Source: DAIQRJ01 sp963708795 (GTDB lineage: Bacteria > Actinomycetota > Actinomycetes > Propionibacteriales > DAIQRJ01). Taken from it: a stretch of DNA of 64,000 nucleotides. A program made the translations under genes and the position numbers. The first letter of the stretch is position 1. The number at the start of each line of letters is the position of its first letter. The notes below the pieces were generated by a model that was given only the letters and a program-made list of their open reading frames with translations, was not told where the DNA came from and ran no database searches. This document shows, piece after piece, positions 29,901 through 38,283 of the stretch. The stretch is taken from assembly GCA_963708795.1 (NCBI GenBank), contig CAVPUH010000009.1:586671-650670 (forward strand), in the 5' to 3' direction.

Positions 29901-30653
29901 CCGTGCCGCCAGTTGCTGGATCTTCTGCCGGTCGAGGACACCCGAGTCGAGGAGGTCCAGATCGGCGTTCGCCGCTTTGATCTTCGCCGCCTGCAGGGCC
30001 GACTGCTTGCGCGCCGCGTCGAGCGCCGCCTGGTCGACGTCCGAGAGCTTCTGACGCTTCGCCACGAGCTGCGCCTCCCGGGCCTCGAGCTCCGCGATCG
30101 TCTTGTCCGGTTCGGCCCTGGCGCTCTGCGCGGCTGCTATCTCGGCCCGGAGCGTCGGTGTGTAGGTCGCGCGCAGCACCACCTGGGTGGCTGCCTCGGG
30201 CGGAGCGCCCGGATTGACCAGCGCGTCGTCGAGCACCGCGAGGTCGCGTCCCGTCCGGTCGAGCTCGGACCGATAGCGGCTGCGCTCGTCGCGGAGGTAG
30301 GACCGGAACCGCTCCTGCTCCGGGGTCAGCGGCAGGCGGAAGAGCCCGCGCTGTCGTTCCTCCGCAGCGATGACGTCGAGGCTCGCGTCGGTGTACCGGG
30401 CCATGGTGACCTGACCGGATCGTTCGTCCTGCAAGGCCTTTCGCACCCGAAGCACGTCATCCTGGGTGACGGCGCGGCCTGGTGGGGTGCCCTCGCCCGG
30501 TGGCGGACCCAGCGCTCGTGCCCGGGCCTGGTTGCCGACGGGGGCGGAATCGGTGCCGACAGCGGTGACCGTGGTCGGTGCGGCCGGATCGCGTGTCGCA
30601 CTGTCGGCGCTCGCGTCGGCCCGCCGCTTCGCCTCGAGCGCAGGGTCGGCCAT
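26940..30653 (-). CDS. Very large hypothetical protein in the eCIS locus (candidate cargo/effector or accessory protein)
   Basis: An uninterrupted 1,237-codon gene runs against the eCIS operon. Residues 1-250 are charged and helical (YLRDERSRYRSELDRTGRDL, ELEAREAQLVAKRQKLSDVD), likely coiled coil. The middle, about 250-900, is dominated by Ser, Thr, Gly and short beta-like repeats (YSAASGTSESRAFV, GLGATNTTSEEKKSW, GSLGFSSSTQVDVQ, GSYTGGGNITAGSAP). The last 300 residues are helical again, with TAEQLEAAKAVEKENDLATI and a Tyr/Trp-rich end. There is no signal peptide, no transmembrane segment and no HExxH or other catalytic motif I recognise. Position beside the ATPase and size suggest a payload or surface-associated factor, but this is inference. 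An upstream GTG at 30689 preceded by GAGAG is an alternative start. Confidence 0.7.
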   Translation of the reverse strand: MADPALEAKRRADASADSATRDPAAPTTVTAVGTDSAPVGNQARARALGPPPGEGTPPGRAVTQDDVLRVRKALQDERSGQVTMARYTDASLDVIAAEERQRGLFRLPLTPEQERFRSYLRDERSRYRSELDRTGRDLAVLDDALVNPGAPPEAATQVVLRATYTPTLRAEIAAAQSARAEPDKTIAELEAREAQLVAKRQKLSDVDQAALDAARKQSALQAAKIKAANADLDLLDSGVLDRQKIQQLAARRGIGVPEATATTPTGAALLDGTGMRGGKVSDKGDYSAASGTSESRAFVRPNGTVGYAQTDATRTTSLGVSGYSVADKNVQTRSSGANTVKHTTGTTTAYTPASLGREVTTTDKREKAVAGGDSSSSEHTDTTKIGLASGYQQVSRDVVKKGDELTDTSSTRGVKMTADGLAYGSSRETKVGKEKPSTDGSPEGTGELQSGTTTKSDTAITAIMDPTKGVGLGATNTTSEEKKSWAPDSNPKTTQGKREADAGRTGGMSTTTRKEVAFGGKVLVNVSEWKNPDPDAAPDAGTKRYEVTLTIAVSGGLTVSSTSERSQASGESGSASIEGKATAARSVTFGHVLSAEDAQVYSDAVKAGGKDARPSWPELRILARAPSIGWGGVGRELLALKGGAGAALPTKEGDRIQVTDDSSLGLKGSLEGKSGGGIGLGGSLGFSSSTQVDVQSAMLSGDRILVRVSVKEASDTSGSLSVSSGLVNGGVSGSEGKSRTRIVGMIFPATAAGELEAIRNARTVGALDAIAARYRAALRESGDIEGATSERGVKFGVFGVTLNLAGKGEFEGGKTTTYDKSGKASDSWKYAGSYTGGGNITAGSAPAMGSGRTSSYTGEVDSTGAAKSRIDEQDKTFSATKTAKAFGTAISKGEVGAVVNPAAYVKQNVDSRGLEGGDPELESIITTASDPVAWSSRVASPRLRPAWLAAGTRIAALGQQKLVDGRRTPEVKAAVQRELALISKEDDGYKAAIQGTVRPAGTEEGGIGYAFPEGTESLSDSYKTLVVANPVQAARASVGQGKLADAETALKKVDSDLGTLDAALRGFAGKFKETGDTGAYTEMLGRIGGRRQEAVNELRRVRAMMAKAPAAAVAGSPVPTTPAGPTAEQLEAAKAVEKENDLATIRANIKQMVARRDEAQSQIGQAESLYREHGLSNTIKGAEGLQKARATLNGWETLYWKTFGLVDKYKEEAGLRSEVEANHPAGTWGYLNKVRAM

Positions 30654-30754
30654 GCTCGGAGTCTCGCACCGCCGTAGCCCCCCGACCACGTCTCTCAGGT
30701 GGCGGTGACGATTCGATGACGCCCCGGTGATGCCGTCCGCGTTGAGATGTCGGC

Positions 30755-31642
30755 GTGTTCGAACAGGTCGACGACGTCATCCGCGCGGCGTTGACGACCG
30801 GTGTGCCCGGACTGGGGAGTTCTCAGCAGGTTCGGTTCTCCCCACCGGACGACGACTGGCGGACCACCGTCGCGAACCTCCACCTGATGGCGCTGAACGT
30901 CTACCTCGTGGATCTTCGGGAGAACCGCCGGCAACGCGAGACGGACTGGATCACCGAGTTCGGGCCGGACGGACCGCGCCGGGTCCCGCCGCCGGCTCGC
31001 GTCGACTGTCACTACCTGATCAGCGCGTGGAGCCCGGCGACCCCGACGCCGGCCGTCGAACCCACCCGGGACGAGCACGCACTGCTCTACGCCGCCTACG
31101 GCGTGCTGTCCGACCACGTGCCGCTGAACCCCAGTCGGGTCTACCCGCCCGGATCCGCTGCCCTCGCGGGAGTCGACGAGCTGATCCGCGACGCCGACCT
31201 CCCGGTCCAGATCGCCCCGAGCGAGGGCTGGCCGAAGCTGGCGGAGTTCTGGGGCGCGATGGGCAGCAACGACCGGTGGAAGCCTGCCATCTGGTACGTG
31301 GTCACCGTCCCCGTGGCGTTGCGGTCGACGGTGGCCGGACCGCCCGTCACGACCCGCATCGTCGAGTACCGGCAGACGGGACGACCGGAGAGCGCGGAGC
31401 GCTGGGCCCAGATCGGCGGCACGGTCAGCGCGCCGGCCGGTCCGGTCGCGGCCGCCACCGTGACGCTGACCGGGCCGGCCGGGCCCACGTCGGTGACGAC
31501 CGACGACGACGGACGCTTCACGGCCGAGATCCCCGGCCCAGGCTCCTACGCCGCCGGCATCGCCGCGACCGGGCACCCCACCAGCACCGAAGCGCTCGAC
31601 GTCCCCAGCGCGGACGGCACCTACGACCTCACCCTGACCTGA
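30755..31642 (+). CDS. DUF4255 family protein (Pvc16-like tube cap/terminator) with C-terminal carboxypeptidase-regulatory-like domain
   Basis: The first 190 residues match DUF4255/Pvc16_N: FEQVDDVIRAALTTGVPGLG, NVYLVDLRENRRQRETDWI, RVDCHYLISAWSPATPTPAV and EHALLYAAYGVLSDHVPLNP. In PVC and Afp particles the corresponding protein caps the end of the inner tube and sheath. A C-terminal beta-sandwich of about 80 residues (GTVSAPAGPVAAATVTLTGP, SVTTDDDGRFTAEIPGPGSY) resembles carboxypeptidase-regulatory/SdrD-type domains and is an added module. It starts at a GTG, is the first gene of the structural operon, and lies 43 bp before the sheath gene. Confidence 0.85.
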   Translation: MFEQVDDVIRAALTTGVPGLGSSQQVRFSPPDDDWRTTVANLHLMALNVYLVDLRENRRQRETDWITEFGPDGPRRVPPPARVDCHYLISAWSPATPTPAVEPTRDEHALLYAAYGVLSDHVPLNPSRVYPPGSAALAGVDELIRDADLPVQIAPSEGWPKLAEFWGAMGSNDRWKPAIWYVVTVPVALRSTVAGPPVTTRIVEYRQTGRPESAERWAQIGGTVSAPAGPVAAATVTLTGPAGPTSVTTDDDGRFTAEIPGPGSYAAGIAATGHPTSTEALDVPSADGTYDLTLT

Positions 31643-31685
31643 TCCACCAACGACCCAGCAGACCCAGCACACGACAGGAGCCGAC

Positions 31686-33887
31686 ATGGCCGTACAGGTG
31701 AGCTATCCCGGCGTCTACGTCGACGAGTTCGCCCCCGGCGCCCCGATCGAGGGCGTCGGCACGAACACGGCGGCGTTCCTCGGTCTGGCCGAGCGAGGAC
31801 CACGCAACGTCCCGACCCTGATCCAGAGCTGGGACGCGTTCGGCGCCACCTTCGGTGGATTCCTCGCCGACCCGAAGGCCTGGCTCGCGCAAGGTGTCTA
31901 CGGCTTCTTCCAGAACGGCGGCACGACGTGCTACGTCGTACGGGTCAGTTCGGCCGAGTCGGCCGCGACCGCCTTGCCCGCCAGGAAGTCCGGCGACGCG
32001 ATCGACGTCGGCGCGCTCGCCGAAGGCCCGGACGGCAATGGCATCTCGATCATCGTCGCCGACTCGAGTCGCTCGGACGATGCGGCGGCCGCGGCCATGA
32101 CCCGGGTCATCCGCTCCGTGTCCACCGACCGGACGACCATCGTGGTCTCGTCCGTCACCGACCTCGCAGCCGGGGATCACCTGACCCTGCAACCCGCTGA
32201 CGTCACCGCAGCCACGCAGGACGTCGTCATCGCGTCGATCACCGCGCCGGCGACGATCGTGCTGACCGCGGCGGCGACCGGGACCGACGAACTGCGCGGC
32301 GGCACGGCGGCCAAGGCCTTCGCGGTCCGGGTCGCCTACCACGAGTCGACGATCGGCACGGTGCCGAGCGCCACGTCGGTCACCCTCGCCGACGCCGCCC
32401 ACGGCTTCGCCCTGGGCGATGCGGTGCTGCTGCGCAAGGCCGACGCGTCCGCCATCGCGACGGCGACCGTCACCGCGGTCAGCGGGCCGACCCTGAGTTT
32501 CACACCCGCCCTCGCGACGCCGGCCGATGCGGCCGGCGGGTCCGTGCGGACCGCCGATCTGGTGGCCGGCACCACCCGTTTCCGGCTCGACATCCCGAGC
32601 ACGCTCGGAGTGGCCACGGCATTCCCGCCCGGCTCGCTGCTCGCCGTCACCCCGGACGCCGGCACTGCCGTCTACCTGACGGTCGTGGCCGCCGGCGGCG
32701 ACACCGTCCAGGTCGCCGCGCCCGGCCTCCCCGCACCGCCGGCCCCGATCGCGTTGACCGACCAGGCCACTGCGCCGACGGTCGCGACCGCCGACTTCGA
32801 CCTCACCGTGACCCCGGCCGGCGGTGGTCCGGCCGAGACGATGGCCCGGTACCTGGGCAGCGAGACCACCGGCAGCGCCTTCTGGGGAACGGTGACGAGT
32901 GCGCTGGTCGTGCTGACCGCACCCGAGATCCCGGGGGTACGGGCCGACGACGGTGACACCCGGCCGAAGGCGGGCGCCTACGTGACCGGCGGCGGTGTCG
33001 CCGACGAGCCCGCCACCTCGTGGACCGCGCTGGCCGACGATCCGGTCGAGTACCTCACGCCGCTCACCCGGCTCCACGACGTGTCGCTGGTGGCGATCCC
33101 GGGCGCGACCGAGCAGAACATCACCTCGGCCCTGATCACGCATTGCGAGACCCTGCAGGACCGCTTCGCGATCCTCGACTCCGACGCCGGCGCGGACCTC
33201 ACCGACGTTCGCAACCAGTTCGCCCAGGTGCGGTCGGCCAAGGGCTATGCGGCGCTCTACTACCCGCGGATCACGGTCGTCGACCCCGCGGACGGCTCGG
33301 TGCGCGCCTGGCCTCCCTCGGGCCATCTCGCCGGCGTCTACGCCCGCACCGACAGCCAGCGCGGCGTGTTCAAGGCACCTGCCAACACGCCGATCGCGGG
33401 CGCGGTCGGGCTGGAACGCCTGCTCAGCGACGCCGAGCAGGGTCCGATCAACCTGATGGGGATCAACGTCCTGCGCACGTTCCCCGGGCAGTCCCAGCCG
33501 CAGGTCTGGGGCGCCCGTACCACCGCGGGCGACCTCGACCGGAACTGGCAGTACGTGAACGTCCGCCGGCTGTTCATCTACCTGGAGCAGTCCATCGAGG
33601 CCGGTATCCGGTGGGCCGTGTTCGAGCCGAACGATCTGTCGCTGTGGCAGAAACTCAAGCGGAGCATCACGAACTTCCTCACCCAGGCCTGGACGGACGG
33701 AGCCCTGTTCGGGGCCAAGGCGGAGGACGCGTTCTACGTGCGGATCGACGAGGCGCTCAACCCGCCGTCGACACGGGCGCTCGGGCGGCTCTACATCGAG
33801 GTCGGCGTCGTCCCGACGTACCCGGCCGAGTTCATCGTGCTGCGCATCGGCATCTGGGACGGCGGCAGCGAGGTGTCCGTCACCTGA
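31686..33887 (+). CDS. Contractile sheath protein (phage tail sheath family)
   Basis: The 733-residue protein starts with the family signature VSYPGVYVDEFAPGAPIEGV and TNTAAFLGLAERGPRNVPTL, then FGGFLADPKAWLAQGVYGFF and GTTCYVVRVSS. The C-terminal third has the sheath-core features: VINxxR-like NVLRTFPGQSQPQVWGART, NWQYVNVRRLFIYLEQSIEA, WAVFEPNDLSLWQKLKRSI and YIEVGVVPTYPAEFIVLRIG. A large Ala/Thr/Val-rich insertion (residues 130-380) should decorate the outside. Sheath subunits contract to drive the tube. AGGAG lies five bases before the ATG. The gene is intact over 2.2 kb, in contrast to those directly downstream, and only one sheath gene is present. Confidence 0.95.
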   Translation: MAVQVSYPGVYVDEFAPGAPIEGVGTNTAAFLGLAERGPRNVPTLIQSWDAFGATFGGFLADPKAWLAQGVYGFFQNGGTTCYVVRVSSAESAATALPARKSGDAIDVGALAEGPDGNGISIIVADSSRSDDAAAAAMTRVIRSVSTDRTTIVVSSVTDLAAGDHLTLQPADVTAATQDVVIASITAPATIVLTAAATGTDELRGGTAAKAFAVRVAYHESTIGTVPSATSVTLADAAHGFALGDAVLLRKADASAIATATVTAVSGPTLSFTPALATPADAAGGSVRTADLVAGTTRFRLDIPSTLGVATAFPPGSLLAVTPDAGTAVYLTVVAAGGDTVQVAAPGLPAPPAPIALTDQATAPTVATADFDLTVTPAGGGPAETMARYLGSETTGSAFWGTVTSALVVLTAPEIPGVRADDGDTRPKAGAYVTGGGVADEPATSWTALADDPVEYLTPLTRLHDVSLVAIPGATEQNITSALITHCETLQDRFAILDSDAGADLTDVRNQFAQVRSAKGYAALYYPRITVVDPADGSVRAWPPSGHLAGVYARTDSQRGVFKAPANTPIAGAVGLERLLSDAEQGPINLMGINVLRTFPGQSQPQVWGARTTAGDLDRNWQYVNVRRLFIYLEQSIEAGIRWAVFEPNDLSLWQKLKRSITNFLTQAWTDGALFGAKAEDAFYVRIDEALNPPSTRALGRLYIEVGVVPTYPAEFIVLRIGIWDGGSEVSVT

Positions 33888-33954
33888 GCCGGCGGCACCT
33901 CGCCGGGCTCGCCCGAACTGACGTCAGCCCACCCACCACGAAAGGACTTCGGCC

Positions 33955-34385
33955 ATGGCCGGGAGGATCGACCCCTACTCCAGCTTCGCGTTCCGTGTCG
34001 AGATCGACGGCATCACCCGGGCCGGTTTCAGCGACGTCACGCGGATTCGACACCCAGATCGAGATGACCGAGTACACCGAGGGTGGCGACCAGCACACCA
34101 AGAAGCTGCCCGGGAAGGTGAAGTACTCCAACATCACGCTGAAGTGGGGCCTCACCGACGACCGCAGTCTCTACGACTGGATGCTGCAGGCGACCAAGGG
34201 CGTCATCAGCCGCACGCAGCGGGTCGATCATCGTCCTCGACCTGCAGGGCAACGAGAAGGTCCGCTGGAACTTCAAGGAGGCCTGGCCGACGCACTGGAA
34301 GGGCGCCGACCTCTCCGCGAAGGGGAACGACGTCGCCATCGAGTCGCTCGAACTCGCCCACGAGGGCATCGAGCGGGTGAGCTGA
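33955..34385 (+). CDS. Inner tube protein (phage tail tube family), two frameshifts
   Basis: Three consecutive frames rebuild a protein of about 143 residues of the tail-tube family. Residues from the ATG at 33955 give FRVEIDGITRAGFSDVT. After a +1 slip at about 34041, GFDTQIEMTEYTEGGDQHTK and KLPGKVKYSNITLKWGLTDD follow. After another at about 34221, SIIVLDLQGNEKVRWNFKEA and DVAIESLELAHEGIERVS* complete the classical ending. Tube proteins stack inside the sheath and carry the payload. AAAGGA precedes the start. Many eCIS loci carry two or three tube paralogues; only one is visible here. With the slips taken at face value, the main structural subunit could not be made. Confidence 0.85.
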
Positions 34386-34386
34386 C

Positions 34387-34770
34387 GTGTTCGTCACCGA
34401 GCACGCGTTCTCCCTGCCGATGGGATTCGTCGACGGCGACGGCACGCTCCGCCGCAACGGCTCCATGCGGCTCGCCACCGCGGCCGACGAGATCCTGCCG
34501 CTGCGCGATCCCCGGGTCACCGCGAACCCCGCCTACCTGATGGTCATCGTGATGTCGCGGGTGGTCACGCTCGACGGGGTCGATCCGGTGACGCCGCAGA
34601 TGATCGAACGGCTCTTCGCCGCCGACCTCGCCTACCTGCAGGACCTCTACAACGAGATCAACCGGGTCGACGACCCCAACCGGTCGGTGATGTGCCCGAA
34701 CTGCCGGCAGGCGTTCGACCTCGAGGTGGAGCGCCTGGGGGGATCCGCGGCTACCCCGTCGATCAACTGA
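34387..34770 (+). CDS. Small phage-tail-assembly-like protein of the eCIS operon
   Basis: The 127-residue product has the conserved pattern of a small eCIS protein placed after the tube gene: HAFSLPMGFVDGDGTLRRNG, MRLATAADEILPLRDPRVTA, LMVIVMSRVVTLDGVDPVTP and FAADLAYLQDLYNEINRVDD. It then has a single zinc-ribbon-like CPNC pair in MCPNCRQAFDLEVERL. Relatives are annotated as phage tail assembly proteins, and a chaperone-type role is plausible. The GTG start follows the tube stop by one base. The final residues after ERLGG are not family-like; a single G-to-T change at about 34742 would create a TGA stop overlapping a GTG start for the next gene. Confidence 0.75.
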   Translation: MFVTEHAFSLPMGFVDGDGTLRRNGSMRLATAADEILPLRDPRVTANPAYLMVIVMSRVVTLDGVDPVTPQMIERLFAADLAYLQDLYNEINRVDDPNRSVMCPNCRQAFDLEVERLGGSAATPSIN

Positions 34771-34901
34771 TCGAGGAGGTGGCCTTCCTGAGCTACCACC
34801 TGCACTGGCCGCACGACGAACTGATGGCCCTGGAGCACCGCGACCGGCGCGGCTGGATCCGTGAGGTGTCGGCGATCAACGAACGCATCAACACGACCTG
34901 A
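34743..34901 (+). CDS. DUF6760-like small eCIS protein, start codon not recognisable
   Basis: The frame ending at 34901 reads IRGYPVDQLIEEVAFLSYHL, HWPHDELMALEHRDRRGWIR and EVSAINERINTT*. This is the pattern of a very short protein (about 55 residues) found in many eCIS operons between the tail-assembly and LysM genes. It is in a different frame from the preceding gene and overlaps it. The first conserved codon is preceded by GGG instead of an expected ATG/GTG; the only in-frame start is a GTG at 34692, deep inside the upstream gene. A lost GTGA overlap by substitution is the simplest reading. Function unknown. Confidence 0.65.
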   Translation: MRGYPVDQLIEEVAFLSYHLHWPHDELMALEHRDRRGWIREVSAINERINTT

Positions 34902-34946
34902 AAGACCCTACGCCAGCACCCGGACGACGAAGAGGAGGCGAGCCCG

Positions 34947-35668
34947 ATGTCAGCACACGACGACCAGCGCGGCCCGATGCTCCGTCGTGCCGTCGAGTCC
35001 CCGAGCCGGTTCGCCGACGGCGTCCGCGGCCGCTACCTGCGCACCGGCGACCGGATCCGCGCTGCCGGCGGAACGCTCGTCGATCGGCCGACGTCGAGCC
35101 CGATCGAGCGCCACCATCACCATCACGCGTCGTTCTCGACGTCGACGGTATGGCAGCCGTCATTTGCCCTGCACGCCACCATGGTCATGCCGCCGGCGTC
35201 CGCCCGCTCGGTGGGGCCGGGACACCACTCGGCCAGCACCGACTCCCGCGCTCCTCCAGACCCGACTGGTGATACCGGCATCGTCACCGGGTCTCAGCAC
35301 ACGGACATCATTCGATCGCGTGCCCACGGCCACGACCGCCACAGCCGACCGGGCGACACTCACCCGCCCCGGTCGAGCCGCCCCTGGCACGCCGTTCGAC
35401 GAGGTCCGTGCCACCCCTCGCATCCGTCGGGCCGAGACCGTCGTGGCCCGGCAGTCGGCCAACGCCGACGAGCGGGTCGCGCCGACGCACCGAAGCCGTG
35501 CGCTCCGCGGCCTCCGTCCCGCAGTCGTCCTCGTGGCCCACCACATCCCCCGGCCATGCGGTGCCGGTACCCGTCCCGCCCGCCGAGGTGGATCGCATCA
35601 CCCGCCAGGTCATCAGCACGATCGACCAACGGCTCTCGGCTTATCGCGAACGCCAAGGCCGGGGGTGA
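34947..35668 (+). CDS. Hypothetical eCIS protein, His- and Pro-rich, frameshifted
   Basis: An ATG at 34947 with GAGGAG upstream starts SAHDDQRGPMLRRAVESPSR and leads to a run of five histidines (RHHHHHAS) at about residues 56-60. The coding frame then appears to move to the second frame (LLQTRLVIPASSPGLSTRTS, FDEVRATPRIRRAETVVARQ) and finally to the third, which ends AEVDRITRQVISTIDQRLSA YRERQGRG*. That last helix is the conserved C-terminus of a hypothetical protein found at the same place in related loci. The middle is low-complexity and disordered-looking, so the slip points are uncertain. It could bind metal through the His run; no function is assigned. Confidence 0.55.
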
Positions 35669-35672
35669 ACAG

Positions 35673-36362
35673 GTGGCCCTCGAACACGCGACCGTGACCA
35701 ACACCGTGACCGGGCTCGTCGTCCCCGTCCAGTTCAATCCCGAGGAGTACGCGATCTCCAAGGAGGTCACCTACGCCCAGAGCGCGATCCCCGGCGTCTC
35801 CGGACCGCTGCTGCAGTTCGTGCACGGCAACATGTCGACGCTCGAGATGGACCTCCTGCTCGACACCCACGAGTCGCACCGCAGCGGGGGTCGCGTCGTC
35901 AACCAGGCCGGCGACGACGTGCGGGTGCTGGTGCGAGCGGATCACCGACCTGATGGCGATCGACTCGAGCACGCACGCGCCACCCGTCCTGCTGTTCACG
36001 TGGGGTTCGCTCACCTTCACCTGCGTGCTGGCGCGCGCGAACCAGAAGTTCCAGATGTTCTCCTCGACCGGGGTGCCCGTCCGCGCCCGCGTGCAGGTGA
36101 CGTTCAACGAGTTCCGCAACATCGAACTCGAGGCGAAGGAGATCAAGCGGCAGACCGCCGACTACACCAAGCGCCGCGTCGTCGGTCAGGGCGAGACGCT
36201 CTCCGCGATCGCCGCCGACGTCTACGATGACCCGTCGCTGTGGCGCCCGCTCGCCGTGGCCAACGAGATCGACGACCCACGGACTCCCGCCGCCGGACTC
36301 GAGCTCGTCGTGCCCCGGCTGCCGTTCACGCGATCCCCAGACCGCGGCGGTGTACGGCATGA
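35673..36362 (+). CDS. LysM-domain baseplate protein (Afp7/Pvc7-like), frameshifted
   Basis: From the GTG at 35673 the frame gives VPVQFNPEEYAISKEVTYAQ and LLQFVHGNMSTLEMDLLLDT, the CIS_baseplate N-domain. After a +1 slip at about 35935 it continues ITDLMAIDSSTHAPPVLLFT, RARVQVTFNEFRNIELEAKE and a LysM: VVGQGETLSAIAADVYDDPS followed by WRPLAVANEIDDPRTPAAGL. Further +1 slips at about 36331 and possibly 36356 are needed to reach an ending that overlaps the next ATG (ATGA). In contractile tails this protein (gp53-like) links the hub to the wedges, and LysM docks onto glycan or baseplate partners. Length of about 228 residues is normal for the family. Confidence 0.85.
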
Positions 36363-37555
36363 GCGCGGCGCCGGGCAGCAGCTACGCACCTGACTTCCGG
36401 GTGTCCATCAACGGGCGCCGAGATGCCGGCCCAGATGCGGGCCACGGTCACCAGCATCCGGTACGAGGACGGCATGAACGCCGCCGACCGGGTCGAGATC
36501 GGGCTGGCCAACCCCGATCTCTACTGGCTGCGCAAGCACATCCGCGGCATGGGCTTCGCAGCCGTTCCCGACGAGCGTGCCCGCACCGCCGGGGATGCCC
36601 GGGTCGATCGTGCCGGAGGGCCTCCTCGACATCGACAACACCGTCGACGCTGTCGATGGGATACGTGGGCGCCTGCCAGCACATGTTCAAGGGTGAGATC
36701 ACCGGGGTGTCGGCCACTTTCCCCAACGGGGGCATGCCGACTCTGACGGTCGTCGCGCACGACAAGCTCAACCGGTTGGCGCAGGGCAAGGTGACGCGCG
36801 GGTTCGGGCTGCTGCCCGACTTCCTCATCGCCATGCTGCTGGCCGCGCGAGAACCTGATCATCCCGTTCATCGACCCGGCGATCGTGGCGAGCGTCGACG
36901 GTGGTGGCCGTCCTCCGTGCGATCTTCGTGGGCAGCGGGACGAAGCAGGAACCGGCCCAGTCCGACCTCGAGATGCTCGCCAAGATCGCCAAGAGCTACG
37001 ACGCCGACTTCTGGGTCGAGGACGACGTCCTCTACCTGTCCCGCTTCATGAAGGAGCTACACGCCGTCGACGACGCTGCGCTGGCGCTCGTCGCTGATGG
37101 ACTTCGCCCCCAAGCTGACGACCGTCGGGCAGGTGGCCGGGGTGTCGATGAAGTTCACGTTGCGCGAGACTGCCGCTGGACTTCCTCGTCAGCGTGTTCT
37201 GGGACTTCGACCACGAACGCCTCGGCATCTCGATCCTGCCCGGGGTGGCCGCGGCGGCCGGGCGGCGTTCACCGGCCCGTCGTTCACGATCGTCGACCGT
37301 CCGATCGCCTCGCCGGCCGACCTCGCCAACAGCGCCCTCCAGATCGTGCGAGAGCTGCGAACCCGACTCAACAAGCGGATGACCGGCTCCGGGACGGCTG
37401 TCGGCGATCCGAGCATCCGAGCGGGCGAACTGATCCGCGTCGACGGCCTCGGCCCCGACTTCAGCGGCGACTACCGGGTGTCCGGTGCGACCCACACGAT
37501 CGACGGAAGCGGCTATCAGACGCACGTCGACGTCTTTCGCGAGTTGATCCCGTGA
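36359..37555 (+). CDS. Baseplate hub protein (phage late control gene D / VgrG N-terminal-like), heavily frameshifted
   Basis: About nine +1 steps are needed to read one protein of about 395 residues: SSYAPDFRVSING; MPAQMRATVTSIRYEDGMNA; RVEIGLANPDLYWLRKHIRG; LSMGYVGACQHMFKGEITGV; PTLTVVAHDKLNRLAQGKVT; ENLIIPFIDPAIVASVD; EMLAKIAKSYDADFWVEDDV; MDFAPKLTTVGQVAGVSMKF; FLVSVFWDFDHERLGISILP; and GDPSIRAGELIRVDGLGPDF to the stop. This order matches the gpD/VgrG-type hub that nucleates the tube and carries the spike. The slips lie near 36419, 36556, 36650, 36848, 36900, 37073, 37165 and 37255 (two). The family match holds across every join, so the ancestral gene was complete. Confidence 0.8.
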
Positions 37556-37610
37556 CCGCTCCCGAACGCTCGACCATCGCCGGCCACGTCAACCCCCGAG
37601 GGAGATGCTG

Positions 37611-38283
37611 ATGCTCGAGGACAGCCTGCAGGAGTTCGCCGAAGGCATGCTCGGCGAGAGCCACAAGGTGCACGGCGTCGTCGTCGGCACGGTGATCGAC
37701 GTGCTGGATCCGCTCATGCTCGGCCGTGTCCAGGTGCAACTGCCGTCGCTCGACTCCGCCGACCTCAGCCCGTGGGCTCGGATCGCCACGCCGATGACCG
37801 GCCTGCTGTCCGGCGCCTACTTCATGCCGAACTCGATGGACGAGGTCCTCGTCGCGTTCGAGAACGGCGACACCAACGCCCCGTACGTGATCGGGTTCCT
37901 GTGGAACGCCCTGCAGCCGCCGCCCTACCCGTCGCCGCTCATCGGCGAACGCGCGATCCGTACTCCGCTCGGCAACCAGATCGGCTTCCGCGAGGCGCCG
38001 CCCGCGGTCACGATCGACCACCCCCGACATGACACTGGCGGCCGTCGGCCTGCCGCCCGGGATCACCCTCGCCTCGAACGTGATGATCACGCTGATGTGC
38101 GGGCCGACCCAGCTGGTGCTGACACCGGCGGGCATCACGATCACCGCGCCGTCGGTGAACGTCGTGAGCACGGGCCCGATGACGGAGACGGCCGCGTCGT
38201 CGCAGGTGACGGTGGCCGGCGCCGCCACCATCCAGGCCGGCGCCACCGTCACCGTGCAGGCCCCGATGGTGACGATCAACTGA
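37611..38283 (+). CDS. Spike/baseplate assembly protein V-like (gp5/gpV OB-fold), one frameshift
   Basis: The protein starts LEDSLQEFAEGMLGESHKVH and then has the OB-fold typical of gpV/VgrG: VVVGTVIDVLDPLMLGRVQV, DLSPWARIATPMTGLLSGAY, FMPNSMDEVLVAFENGDTNA and YVIGFLWNALQPPPYPSPLI. After a +1 slip at about 38013 a beta-helical tail of repeated ITL/VTV strands follows (GITITAPSVNVVSTGPM, VTVAGAATIQAGATVTVQAP), forming the needle shaft. This subunit trimerises below the hub and pierces the target. GAGGGAG lies six bases before the ATG at 37611, which I prefer over the ATG at 37605. The stop overlaps the PAAR gene start by one base (TGATG). Confidence 0.85.

Noticed and set aside
26940..30653. 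DUF4157-type metallopeptidase effector
   Set aside because: I looked for HExxH and related zinc motifs in the long protein and saw none.
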